In this document: one piece after another, positions 10,372-18,366 of the stretch
Position numbering within the stretch: position 1 is the stretch's first letter
How the letters are laid out: the number at the start of each line of letters is the position of its first letter
Source: Winogradskyella sediminis
GTDB taxonomy: Bacteria > Bacteroidota > Bacteroidia > Flavobacteriales > Flavobacteriaceae
DNA length: 64,000 nt
Direction of reading: 5' to 3'
Assembly (NCBI RefSeq): GCF_003387355.1
Contig: NZ_QUNH01000002.1
Coordinates: forward strand, 289,606 to 353,605
Made by a program: the position numbers and the translations under genes
The notes under the pieces: model-generated
Seen by the model: only the letters and a program-made list of their open reading frames with translations
What the model was told of the DNA's origin: nothing
Database searches by the model: none

Positions 10372-10815
10372 TTATCGTTTATCATTGTCATCTGCCCAAT
10401 CTTTATAAGCATCATATTGGTTGTTATCTAAAATAGTTTCTAAAATATCAGCTTCAGCAGCGATACGGTCGTGAGCAGATAACGTTTCGTATGGGTTCTC
10501 GGTATGCGATTCCATCCATTCTGCTAGCGCAGTTTCATAACGTTCTTGTTGTTGATCACTCATTTCAAAACGTTCGTATAGACGCATTTGGCGTTCTGGG
10601 TCATTCAAATCCCAATTGGTCTCTAGTTCGCCAATTTTTTCTTCATAGGTATAGACCTTTTCCTCTAGATTACCGCTATTCTCATAATTTCTGGTGTCCG
10701 TAAGTTCTTCGTTCATTGGGTTTCTGGTGTCTGAAGCGTTTTTAGATGTTTCATCTTTACACGAAAGAGACAATGTCAATAGGGCTAAGCCTAAGATATG
10801 ATATTTAGTTTTCAT
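10372..10815 (-). CDS. Small acidic lipoprotein
   Basis: The 147-residue protein has an N-terminal hydrophobic stretch and a lipobox 'LSLSC' with the lipidated Cys at residue 19. The rest is charged, Glu/Asp-rich and helical ('WDLNDPERQMRLYERFEMSD', 'YDAYKDWADDNDKR'). It is predicted to be anchored to the periplasmic side of a membrane. No family is recognised. It is convergent with the paralog gene at 9954 and lies downstream of the antiporter gene on the same strand with a 128-bp gap. Confidence 0.75.
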   Translation of the reverse strand: MKTKYHILGLALLTLSLSCKDETSKNASDTRNPMNEELTDTRNYENSGNLEEKVYTYEEKIGELETNWDLNDPERQMRLYERFEMSDQQQERYETALAEWMESHTENPYETLSAHDRIAAEADILETILDNNQYDAYKDWADDNDKR

Positions 10816-10943
10816 ATAATTAATATTTTAAGTTTGGGTAGAATATAAATGTGATTTCCAATACATATTAACGCATATCGTTTGAAAATTAACGGATTAC
10901 ATCTTATAGCTGTTAGGGGCTAACAGAGTACGTTAATAATAAC

Positions 10944-12176
10944 TTAATCGTTAGTAAGCTTAGGGATAAGCCGTTTGGTCGTAAAGCCGTGCAACACAAT
11001 AGACAATAAAATGATAAATGCAACAATAGAGAAGAGGCTGTTAATATCACTAAAATTACCATACTTTATGGCATAGGTGAGATAAAACACAGAACCAATA
11101 CCACGAATACCAAAAAAAGAAATAGCCCATTTCTTTTTAGCATTGAGTCCCGATTTATACAAGCTTATATAACCTAAAAGCGGTCTGGCAATCAGTACTA
11201 AAATGCTTCCAAAGAGTAAAGTTGGTATTGTATTAAAATTTAAAATACCTCCAACAATAGACCCACCAAAGAAAATCATCCAAAAAATAATAAAGAAGCG
11301 TTCAACATCGGTAATAAATCCAATACTGGGTTCGCTTTCTGTAGATTGGTTTTTAGCATGTTTATGATAGTGTGCAAAGAGTCCTGTTAAAAATACAGAC
11401 AAAAAGCCATAACCTTCTAAAAGTTCGGCAGCACCATAAGAGATTAAGGTTAACGAAATGGCAACAAATGCTTTTTGAATTTTAAGCCATTTATATTTTG
11501 CCATTTTTGTAGTTATATAGCTGTATGCAAAACCAATGGCGATTCCAACAATGATACCAACAGTAAGTTTATAGACAAGATAATAGCCTAACCAGGTTTT
11601 CCACTGTTGGTAGTCTAAACTATCGTGTTGAGACCACAGAATTGCCAGGAATACAAACGGAAAAGCAAGCGAATCATTAAGTCCGGCTTCGGCCGTTAAA
11701 TTATATTGAACTCCTACATTTTTTGAACCGATTTCTTGTTTTTTATTCAATTGAATATCTGAGGCCAATGCAGGATCGGTTGGAGCTAAAACTGCAGCCA
11801 AGAGTAGAGCAACCGGACCACTAAACTCTAGGAGATAGTAAGCTAATAAAAAAACTACTAGCATAAATAATGGCATGGTAACCCCAATTAACCGAAAGGG
11901 ATTGCGCCATTCTTTCCAAGAATAATTCAGGCCAATTTTTAGTCCAGCAACCATTAGACTAATAATAACAACTAGTTCCGAAAATTTTAAAGTGGTATCA
12001 ATATCCCAAACCGGATTTGGCCAAGGTAAAGGGGTTTCTAGATAAAATAAGAGGCCACCTAATACTAATAGAGGGACCGTAAAACTCATTTTGAAAGTTT
12101 TTAAGATTATCGGTAAAAAACTTGCCACAAGTGACGTAATCCCAACAATGAGTAATAAAGTGTAATACGGTTTCAT
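10944..12176 (-). CDS. Na+/H+ (cation:proton) antiporter, CPA1 type
   Basis: The 410-residue protein has about 11-12 predicted membrane segments. It shows the CPA1 family landmarks 'APTDPALASDIQ' (residues ~130-141) and 'AEAGLNDSLAFPFVF' (~162-176), the latter containing the transport Asp of the ND motif. It also has a conserved 'GIRGIGSVFYLTYA' near the C-terminus. It exchanges Na+ or K+ for protons at the inner membrane. There is no C-terminal regulatory RCK domain. It is transcribed alone and diverges from the gene at 12466. Confidence 0.88.
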   Translation of the reverse strand: MKPYYTLLLIVGITSLVASFLPIILKTFKMSFTVPLLVLGGLLFYLETPLPWPNPVWDIDTTLKFSELVVIISLMVAGLKIGLNYSWKEWRNPFRLIGVTMPLFMLVVFLLAYYLLEFSGPVALLLAAVLAPTDPALASDIQLNKKQEIGSKNVGVQYNLTAEAGLNDSLAFPFVFLAILWSQHDSLDYQQWKTWLGYYLVYKLTVGIIVGIAIGFAYSYITTKMAKYKWLKIQKAFVAISLTLISYGAAELLEGYGFLSVFLTGLFAHYHKHAKNQSTESEPSIGFITDVERFFIIFWMIFFGGSIVGGILNFNTIPTLLFGSILVLIARPLLGYISLYKSGLNAKKKWAISFFGIRGIGSVFYLTYAIKYGNFSDINSLFSIVAFIILLSIVLHGFTTKRLIPKLTND

Positions 12177-12465
12177 ATCTTAGGTAGTATTAATACTTAG
12201 CTATTGTCTTAAACCATAAAGATCATCGCGACCATAGGCTTTCCGCGGTACAAATTCTGACTAATTTTTAAATGGGCTTAATGCATTTGGATGAATTGAT
12301 GGCTTATTTCATTTTAACAATCTTTTCTATAGACATTTTCAAAGTATTGCTCTACTATATTAAAATTAAAATTATAAAACGTAATTAAGTTAATAAGCAA
12401 ATGGATACCGTTAGCCTAAAGCATTATTTTAAAATATATTGTGATCAACTCAAAATCAAGTTATT

Positions 12466-12822
12466 ATGGAAAATGAATTTGCTAAACACGAAAAAGATTA
12501 TATAAAGATTTATGAATCTAAGGGGTATACCTCAGGTTTTCACTTTAAGGAAGGTAAGTTGTATGGAAACGATTCCTCTCAAAGTTACACACCAGAGCAA
12601 CTCCAAATTGTGGCAGAGCATCGTTATGAAGGTATGAGTAACCCATCGGATATGTCTATCTTATATGTTATAGAAACCGATTCTGGTGAAAAAGGAACAA
12701 TGTTGGTTGGGTTTGGACCCACGGCAGATTTAGAATTATCAGAATTTTTTAATGCTATTCCTGATTCTCAAATTTCTGAAAAAGCCAATATCAATCATGA
12801 TGAAACTTCTAAAGATGCCTAA
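12466..12822 (+). CDS. Small conserved protein of the 'PRPP synthetase'-named Bacteroidota family
   Basis: The 118-residue soluble protein has the pattern 'IYESKGYTSGFHFKEGKL', 'HRYEGMSNPSDMSILYVIET', 'GTMLVGFGPTADLE'. This is the pattern of short Bacteroidota proteins often labelled 'phosphoribosylpyrophosphate synthetase'. It is far too short for that enzyme and lacks its PRPP-binding loop, so the label should not be transferred. It may act in a stress response, because such genes often lie among stress and envelope genes, but that is inference. A terminator follows. Confidence 0.7.
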   Translation: MENEFAKHEKDYIKIYESKGYTSGFHFKEGKLYGNDSSQSYTPEQLQIVAEHRYEGMSNPSDMSILYVIETDSGEKGTMLVGFGPTADLELSEFFNAIPDSQISEKANINHDETSKDA

Positions 12823-12845
12823 AGCCATCTGAATTTAAAGATAAT

Positions 12846-12880
12846 AAAAAGTCCAATTTTATTAAGTTGGACTTTTTTTT
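12846..12880 (+). terminator. Intrinsic terminator
   Basis: GTCCAA and TTGGAC (12851-12856 and 12867-12872), extended by A/T pairs, form a hairpin followed by eight T residues. The A tract on the other side lets it also serve the convergent minus-strand gene. Confidence 0.75.
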
Positions 12881-12919
12881 ATGTGCCATGCTAAGGCAAC
12901 GAAATAGAAAGGAAAGACA

Positions 12920-13081
12920 TTAGTCTTCTTTTAGCTTTTCAGCTCGTTCTCGTCGTGTTTCATTCTGTTTACCATATTGGTTGTAATGGTTGTCTTTTAA
13001 AGCTCCTTTTTCGTCAGTAGCATTCTGATGTAAACGCTTTTCGTGTTCTGTGTTTGGGTTTTCATCTTTGTCTTCTTTCAT
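12920..13081 (-). CDS. 53-residue highly charged protein
   Basis: A minus-strand frame from ATG at 13081 to TAA at 12920 encodes 'MKEDKDENPNTEHEKRL' ... 'NETRRERAEKLKED'. The protein is extremely hydrophilic, rich in Lys, Glu, Asp, Asn and Arg, with no hydrophobic core, so it is predicted to be disordered. Small proteins like this are common near stress genes in Bacteroidota. I know no assigned function. It precedes the shared terminator at 12846 and lies 54 nt after the DUF1989 gene on the same strand, so it may be the last gene of that operon. Confidence 0.55.
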   Translation of the reverse strand: MKEDKDENPNTEHEKRLHQNATDEKGALKDNHYNQYGKQNETRRERAEKLKED

Positions 13082-13135
13082 AATAAAGTTTTTTAAATAA
13101 TTAATAATTGTTGTTTTGTAAAGGGGCCTTCTGGA

Positions 13136-13756
13136 TTACAGTAATTTTCTGTTTGTGTATTCTGGTGCGGTTTCAATATAATAATGAATAGGTTTAAAAG
13201 TTCCGCCATTACTATCTTCTGCGGAACAGGCCGTTAGTCCCACAAGCAAATCCATCTGTGCCTGCAGTCTTATATAATCTCCAGCTTTAGACGTTGGTGG
13301 TAATACAGATAGTTTTCCATCGTTATTAAATTGCACATTCATAAAAATATTAAACGCTGTTGGGATATCATCAATGCCAATACCATAAGGTTGCAGATGT
13401 TGATGTAAATTACCTAAACAACTAGGATGCTCACCATTGTGATTATACATTATCTTAAAGGTCTCTGGACTGCAAGGAGCTAATAAAAAGTCGTTTCTTC
13501 CGTTGGTGTCTTCTAGAATATGCATCATTTTTCGAGAACGGTTGGACCATAAATTATGGCCCTTTGTAAGCAATAAATTCTCCTCAAAATCTAAAGATTT
13601 CCCTGAAGATATTTTTTCCTTGTAATCGTCGGCATTAAATAATACCATATCGCTTACTTGTTTACCCATTGGATCTATAACCGTAAGGATATCGTTCTTT
13701 TTAAGCGTAAAAGCCGCTCCAGATTGTTTTTCTATAATGTTAAGTAAAGGTTTCAT
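13136..13756 (-). CDS. DUF1989 (urea carboxylase-associated) family protein
   Basis: The 206-residue protein shows the DUF1989 pattern. This includes 'IDPMGKQVSDMVLFNADD', 'NLWSNRSRKMMHILEDT', the Cys/His segment 'APCSPETFKIMY' with 'HPSCLGNLHQ', and 'LTACSAEDSNGG'. The conserved Cys and His residues suggest a metal site. Family members accompany urea carboxylase and guanidine-degradation genes but have no firmly assigned general reaction that I can name. Its start codon overlaps the stop of the upstream GntA-like gene by 4 nt, so the two are translationally coupled and probably act on the same small molecule. Confidence 0.85.
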   Translation of the reverse strand: MKPLLNIIEKQSGAAFTLKKNDILTVIDPMGKQVSDMVLFNADDYKEKISSGKSLDFEENLLLTKGHNLWSNRSRKMMHILEDTNGRNDFLLAPCSPETFKIMYNHNGEHPSCLGNLHQHLQPYGIGIDDIPTAFNIFMNVQFNNDGKLSVLPPTSKAGDYIRLQAQMDLLVGLTACSAEDSNGGTFKPIHYYIETAPEYTNRKLL

Positions 13757-14436
13757 GCCAATTTAGAAGTTTTATGAAATGGACATTTCCATGCATTATC
13801 TACAGCTCTACCACTGTATTGTTTGGTTTCGGAATCTTTACCAAAATCCTTAAGCACAGGGTTAATATGTCCTTGTAATTTTTTATCTCGTTTTCGTATA
13901 CGCTTTTTAACTTTTTTATAACTGCCCATAGCTCTTAACTGTTCAAACTGCGCATGGAGGTTAAACACAATAGTTGGATAAGGACTTTGCCGCGCCATCC
14001 TAGAACTATTAGGATGAAGTCCTACAATATAAAACGCATGCCCTTTTAAGCTAAAACTAAACTCAGGATCTTCAGGGTCATCGCTTACAGAGGCATCCCA
14101 ATCGCAATCATCTAACTCGTGTAATTTCTGTAATGTTTTCCATAGACTGTTTTCAAATCCAATTTCAGACTCAAAATGTTCTAATGGAAAAACGGCTAAG
14201 AACGATTCAAACGAATTAGAATTAAAATCATACTGTGCAATGAAGGCGTCTAAATCGGTTAATAATTGCTTTAAAATTGTAGTATCCTGCGAAGAATTAT
14301 AAACATGAAGATGGTAATTGTCCGTCATAAATAACGTTTTAGCCATCACACAAGGATGCTTTTGTGTTAATATAAAATCTTTATAGGCGTCATCAATAGT
14401 TTTAAAAAGCGGTAGTGATTTTGAAATGGTTTCCAT
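13753..14436 (-). CDS. YqcI/YcgG family protein (GntA-like heme N-oxygenase homologue)
   Basis: The 227-residue protein shows the family hallmarks in order: 'HPCVMAKTLF' (about 27-36), 'YIVGLHPNSSRMARQSPYP' (about 137-155), 'VFNLHAQFEQLRAMG', 'HINPVLKDFG' and the C-terminal 'QYSGRAVDNAWKCPF'. Characterised relatives are heme-dependent N-hydroxylases of guanidino compounds: GntA in guanitoxin synthesis, and DcsA making N-hydroxyarginine in D-cycloserine synthesis. A guanidine, arginine or related substrate is therefore plausible but not shown here. No biosynthetic cluster surrounds it; its only partner is the coupled DUF1989 gene. The homology is firm, the exact reaction is inference. Confidence 0.82.
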   Translation of the reverse strand: METISKSLPLFKTIDDAYKDFILTQKHPCVMAKTLFMTDNYHLHVYNSSQDTTILKQLLTDLDAFIAQYDFNSNSFESFLAVFPLEHFESEIGFENSLWKTLQKLHELDDCDWDASVSDDPEDPEFSFSLKGHAFYIVGLHPNSSRMARQSPYPTIVFNLHAQFEQLRAMGSYKKVKKRIRKRDKKLQGHINPVLKDFGKDSETKQYSGRAVDNAWKCPFHKTSKLA

Positions 14437-14642
14437 AATTATTGGGTATTAACAATACGTTTTATCCAAATGTAATAGAGAATTATAGAGTAGGTTTCCT
14501 CTATTAGAGCGATCATTACCTCAATAGATGAGCCTACTGTTTTTGAGTGTAAAACAGATGATTTCAGTTCAATTTATTTACAATTGAGATCATAAAAAAC
14601 ACATGTAACTTGTAGTTTTAGACCTCACCAAATACTACGATT

Positions 14643-15155
14643 ATGACTCTTCAAGATGCAATAACCCTTGTTTTTTCTGTATTAGGCATATTTATTATAA
14701 CCATTATAATTACTCGGCTATTCGGACTGCGCACATTTGCTAAGATGTCTAGTTTTGATTTTGCATCTACAGTCGCCATCGGTTCGGTACTAGCATCGAT
14801 TATTCTTAATTCGGACGACTCATTACTTAAAGGGGGAATAGCACTTCTCTCAATAATTGGTTTTCAAACCTTTTTCTCATATGTTGTAAGAACGCAGACC
14901 TGGTTTAAACGCTGGTTTACCAATCAACCTCAAATTATAATGTATAATGGCAAAATATTGCATAAGCGTCTCAAAGCTTGTAATGTGGGCGAAAATGATT
15001 TAATAGCTAAATTAAGAGAAGCCAACGTTCACGATTTTAACGAGGTTAAAGCCGTGATTTTTGAAAGTACAGGAGACGTTTCTATCATTCATAATGATAC
15101 AGGTAAGGAAGTGGCGCCAGAATTGTTATATGATGTGGATACTGAGGAACTGTAG
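14643..15155 (+). CDS. DUF421 (YetF-like) membrane protein
   Basis: The 170-residue protein has three membrane segments in the first ~85 residues ('VFSVLGIFIITIIITRLFG', 'FASTVAIGSVLASII'). The DUF421 cytoplasmic domain follows ('IIMYNGKILHKRLKACNV', 'VKAVIFESTGDVSII'). The motif 'RLFGLRTFAKMSSFDF' is typical of the family. DUF421/YetF proteins are linked to sporulation or stress in Bacillus, but their biochemical role is not settled. It is a single gene divergent from the GntA-like operon. Confidence 0.85.
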   Translation: MTLQDAITLVFSVLGIFIITIIITRLFGLRTFAKMSSFDFASTVAIGSVLASIILNSDDSLLKGGIALLSIIGFQTFFSYVVRTQTWFKRWFTNQPQIIMYNGKILHKRLKACNVGENDLIAKLREANVHDFNEVKAVIFESTGDVSIIHNDTGKEVAPELLYDVDTEEL

Positions 15156-15312
15156 GGTTGCGACTATGGTAAGAGGGAAAGCTAATCTAATTCTTTTCTT
15201 TAGGTCTTGCTATATCAAATGCTAACACTTTCGCTAATATTAAAGCCGTTAATCTCACAATTAGGTGTTATTTCATGATTGATTTTTTGGTTGTAGGAAA
15301 AAACTATAGCTA

Positions 15313-15356
15313 ACCCGCTTATGACCCGCTTAAGACCCGCTTAAGACCCGCTTATG
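15313..15356. repeat. Tandem 11-bp repeat, four copies
   Basis: Four contiguous copies of ACCCGCTTA(T/A)G. The outer two copies end ATG and the inner two end AAG. There is no spacer. It lies about 20 bp upstream of the G-rich tract. Confidence 0.85.
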
Positions 15357-15375
15357 ATGTTCTTGTGAAGTATGA

Positions 15376-15508
15376 AGGGTGGGGTTAGGGGTTAGGGGTT
15401 AGGGATTAGGGATTAGGGATTAGGGATTTGGTGTTGGGGATTAGGGGGTAGGTATTAGGTATTAGGGATTAGGGAATAGGGATTAGGGATTTGGTATTGG
15501 GGATTAGG
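15376..15508 (+). repeat. Telomere-like G-rich repeat tract 1
   Basis: The plus strand consists of imperfect heptamers GGGATTA with variants GGGGTTA, GGGAATA, AGGTATT and GGGATTTGG. Runs of three or four G recur every 3-5 nt, so the strand has strong potential to form G-quadruplexes. A second tract of the same kind lies at 16879-17086, on the other side of the gene at 16005. Confidence 0.85.
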
Positions 15509-15924
15509 AAGTGAAACGTGTGAGGTTGAGAGGGGGAAAAGGGGTGTTGTTAGTGATGGAAAGGGCTAAGGGAAATGGGGAAATGGAGGTTGGTTAGGTT
15601 TGTTTTTTTTCTTGTTGTTATTTTGTAAGTCGTTGTTAGTTATGGGTTTATGGTGTGTTTAGGGATGTGTGGTGTGCATTTTTATGAAATTTTCAAGGGT
15701 ATTTCGGGTGTAGGTTATTTTTTTTCAAAAAACGATTTAAAATCTACGGTTGGATTAGTGAATTTTCTAAAAATATTAGATTTTATTGAAAATACTTGAA
15801 AATGAGTTGTTTATGATTTAAATTATTTTGTATATGTTTGGTAAACAGTTGGTTAGCGAATTATGAATTTGCTTACTGATAATTACCGGTATTGTTTGCA
15901 ACTGTAATCCCTCATCTGTCGTAT

Positions 15925-15984
15925 GTTCAAATGGTTTGAACAACGTTAACCAGACTGGTTGGGCTTAATGCCATAACGCCCAAC
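15925..15984 (+). promoter_or_regulatory. Structured leader with overlapping hairpins
   Basis: Hairpin 1 is GTTCAAA-TGG-TTTGAAC (15925-15941). Hairpin 2 is AACCA-GAC-TGGTT (15948-15960). Hairpin 3 pairs GTTGGGC (15958-15964) with GCCCAAC (15978-15984). The 3' arm of hairpin 2 overlaps the 5' arm of hairpin 3, so the two are mutually exclusive. All lie within 80 nt upstream of the ATG at 16005, as expected of a switching mRNA leader or a protein-binding site. Confidence 0.45.
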
Positions 15985-16004
15985 TTGTCATAAAACTTAA
16001 CAGT

Positions 16005-16805
16005 ATGGCCAGAAACAATTCTTTTATTAGATTAGAAGGTACCCTGGATGGGTTGACCTTTTACAGAAAGAACGGTGAGTCTTTTGTAAAGACAAAGAAC
16101 CGTGTGAGCAAAAATCGTATTCTGAACGATCCTGCGTACATTAGAACCCGTGAGAACATGCAAGAATTTGGAGGTGCCGCCAAGTGTGGTAAAGCTTTTA
16201 GATCTTCATTTGCTTCGATATCACGATTAGTTGCAGATTCTTATATCAGTTCTCGAATTACGGGAAAGTTTAGAGGTATTGTAGGCAGTGGAGTAGGCCT
16301 GCGTGGTCAACGCCTTTATAATGTTGTTGACAACGTCATCCAATTTATTGGTTTTGATTTTAATATTTTAAAACCATTTGATGCCAATTTTAATGCACCC
16401 AGTGATGAGCCTGTGATTACTGCGGGTAGAGATAGTATTACTTGGGATATTCCTGATTTTAATACTGATACTTACGTTAATTTTCCAGTAGGAGCTACGC
16501 ATTTTAAACTCGCCTTGGCGGCCGGTTATATGAGTAATTACGAGTGGGATGATGCTACTAAGGGCTATGTACCTGTAGAAGAAGCGCCTAATGGTGTTGG
16601 TGTTGTGACTTACAGCAATGCTATTGCCATTGGCGGTATGGTTGGTGCAGCAACGAGTTTAACGACGGATTTAACGGCGTTTGCTCCCATCCCAGCGACC
16701 ACAGTGCTATTTGGTGCTACTGCCATTGTATTTTTTCAGGAGGTTAATGGTGAGCTCTATGAGCTTGCTCAAGGCCATAGTATGAAAATTGCTGTTGGTG
16801 GCTAG
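16005..16805 (+). CDS. Conserved Bacteroidota protein of unknown function ('LEGTLDGLTFY' type)
   Basis: The 266-residue protein begins 'MARNNSFIRLEGTLDGLTFY', then a basic stretch 'KTKNRVSKNRILNDPAYIRT' and 'NMQEFGGAAKCGKAFRSSF'. The C-terminal half is beta-rich ('GVGVVTYSNAIAIGG', 'ATAIVFFQEVNGELYELAQG'). There is no signal peptide or membrane segment. I recognise the N-terminal pattern from uncharacterised proteins that recur in Bacteroidota genomes, but know no function. It is flanked on both sides by telomere-like tracts and preceded by a structured leader, and is more GC-rich than its surroundings, so it looks like part of an accessory module. Confidence 0.75.
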   Translation: MARNNSFIRLEGTLDGLTFYRKNGESFVKTKNRVSKNRILNDPAYIRTRENMQEFGGAAKCGKAFRSSFASISRLVADSYISSRITGKFRGIVGSGVGLRGQRLYNVVDNVIQFIGFDFNILKPFDANFNAPSDEPVITAGRDSITWDIPDFNTDTYVNFPVGATHFKLALAAGYMSNYEWDDATKGYVPVEEAPNGVGVVTYSNAIAIGGMVGAATSLTTDLTAFAPIPATTVLFGATAIVFFQEVNGELYELAQGHSMKIAVGG

Positions 16806-16843
16806 GTTTTGGCCTTTGGCTGATAGGCTTTAGGTTTTGATTG

Positions 16844-16876
16844 AATCCCGCATTGGTTTCCTTTGCGGGATTTTTT
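16844..16876 (+). terminator. Intrinsic terminator
   Basis: ATCCCGCA (16845-16852) pairs with TGCGGGAT (16864-16871), followed by six T residues. It ends the transcript of the gene at 16005 just before G-rich tract 2. Confidence 0.85.
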
Positions 16877-16878
16877 GT

Positions 16879-17086
16879 GGGGGGGAATAGGGATTAGGGA
16901 ATAGGGATTAGGGAATAGGGATTAGGGATTAGGGAATAGGGATTAGGGGATTGGGGAAGTAGGGAATAGGTATTAGGTATTAGGGATTAGGGATTAGGGA
17001 ATTAGGGATTAGGGATTAGGGATTAGGGATTGGGGAATAGGGAATAGGGATTAGGGAATAGGGATTAGGGGATTGGGTGTTGGGGA
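16879..17086 (+). repeat. Telomere-like G-rich repeat tract 2
   Basis: About 208 bp of imperfect GGGATTA / GGGAATA heptamers, in the same orientation as tract 1, starting right after the terminator of the gene at 16005. The repeat phase varies, with 6- and 8-nt steps and occasional GGTATTA. Four or more G-runs occur within almost any 30-nt window. Confidence 0.85.
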
Positions 17087-17331
17087 TATATTTCCTTTTA
17101 TGATGTGAAAAATGCATTATAAAGATGAATTTGGTGTTTTATCTTGTTTATTATTAGGGACTTAACTATTATTTGTAGTTTTATTACATCCCTTACATAC
17201 GGTATCCTTAGCCGTATAAATTTATATAATTCGTTGTTGACAAATGCTAGCAAGATTCCCCAGTACTGGGAATGGTTTGCTTTATATATAATAATTATTT
17301 TTATCACTAGTTAGCATCATATCAGTGCATT

Positions 17332-18300
17332 ATGTTAGTAAAAATTTCAACTTGGAATGTTAAACACAGCCAAAAACTTATTGAAGACGATCGCTCTGCA
17401 GATCTCTTAGAACGGATTGGGTGTGTTAAAGACACTATAGCTCTCATTAATGCTGGCATCCTAATGCTTTTTGAAGGTCTAAAAGAAGAAGCTAAGATTA
17501 TTGACTTTTGCGATAAGGTCTTAGATAATACTTGGTGCCTATGCTTTTAAAGGGTTCGGATGATGAGGTGGGAGATCGGGATCGGGATTATGGTTACGAT
17601 ATGCGCGGTACGCAATGGATGTGGTATTTGGTAAAGCCATCGGTATTACCGCCATGCCGTATACAAGCCGCTACAGTATGGCACTCTTTTATTGGTGGTG
17701 AAAATTTGCAGGTGCATTATTGGGGTCAGTTTAAACGCGACAACCATGAGCATTACCGTCAGCCGCAAGTTCTCATATATAAATTGGCTAACGGTAAAGA
17801 AATTGAATGCATCGGTGTGCATCTTAAATCTAAGATTAATAAAGAACCCATTGCTTATGATGCTGCGCAGAACCTCACTGGTGACTATGTGAACACTGCT
17901 TTAATGAATTTAGGAGATTGTAATGATGGTTCTGGTCAAGATTATTTTGAGTCCAATTATTTGTTTTTTGATTTGATACAAAACCTGCAAGGTGAAGTGC
18001 TGAGGGCTGAAAAGTATTTTAACCACGTGTTGTTTGATATGTCTAATAGACCTGCGTTGAACAGCACGCTATAGAGATCCTATTATTAAGATTTCAGCGA
18101 GTAAAAACTCTTTGCTTATCGATCATATATTAATGAGCCAACCTTTGTGCAATGGTCATTTTCCGTTACAAGTGAATGCGAAAGCAGGGCAAGTGGAGCA
18201 TGAGATTTTTGAACGGGTGAATGCCGAGTCTAACAGTAAGACTATTTCTAGTGGTTATCGACCTGTGTCTGTGGTGTTAGAGGATGCTGTTATTATTTAG
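17332..18300 (+). pseudogene. Decayed endonuclease/exonuclease/phosphatase (EEP) family gene
   Basis: Three frames together give an EEP-type protein. Its landmarks are 'ISTWNVKHSQ' (start), 'GVHLKSK' (catalytic His region), 'GDCNDGSG' (the GDxN motif) and 'IDHILMSQ'. The breaks are visible. Near 17533-17537 one base is missing in the Trp-Val junction (TGGTG where TGGGTG would keep the frame). A second shift lies near 18045, and a TGA at 18058 falls where the frame reads DLR-stop-TARYRD. The helix expected between 'NTAL' and 'GDCND' seems deleted. The C-terminal catalytic 'SDHRPV' has become 'SGYRPV'. The gene is clearly dead. Confidence 0.8.
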
Positions 18301-18366
18301 TGTGCTTATTGGGCGTGCTTTACTCAATGCTTTTAGTTTGAATTATTAACCAAAACCAACCATATT

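Larger units (their letters stand above)
15156..16004. other. Gene-free stretch with repeats and a structured leader
   Basis: These 849 bp contain no plausible gene. They hold a 4 x 11-bp direct repeat (15313-15356), a telomere-like G-rich tract (15376-15508), a G-rich to T-rich transition to about 15720, and three adjacent hairpins (15925-15984) just before the gene at 16005. Base composition on the plus strand (G-rich, C-poor) differs sharply from the neighbouring genes. Confidence 0.7.

Noticed and set aside
12466..12822. Phosphoribosylpyrophosphate synthetase
   Set aside because: 118 residues and no PRPP-binding loop; only the database-style name of the family suggests it.
15376..17086. 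Chromosome or plasmid telomere
   Set aside because: The tracts are internal, are followed by genes on both sides, and appear twice in the same orientation.
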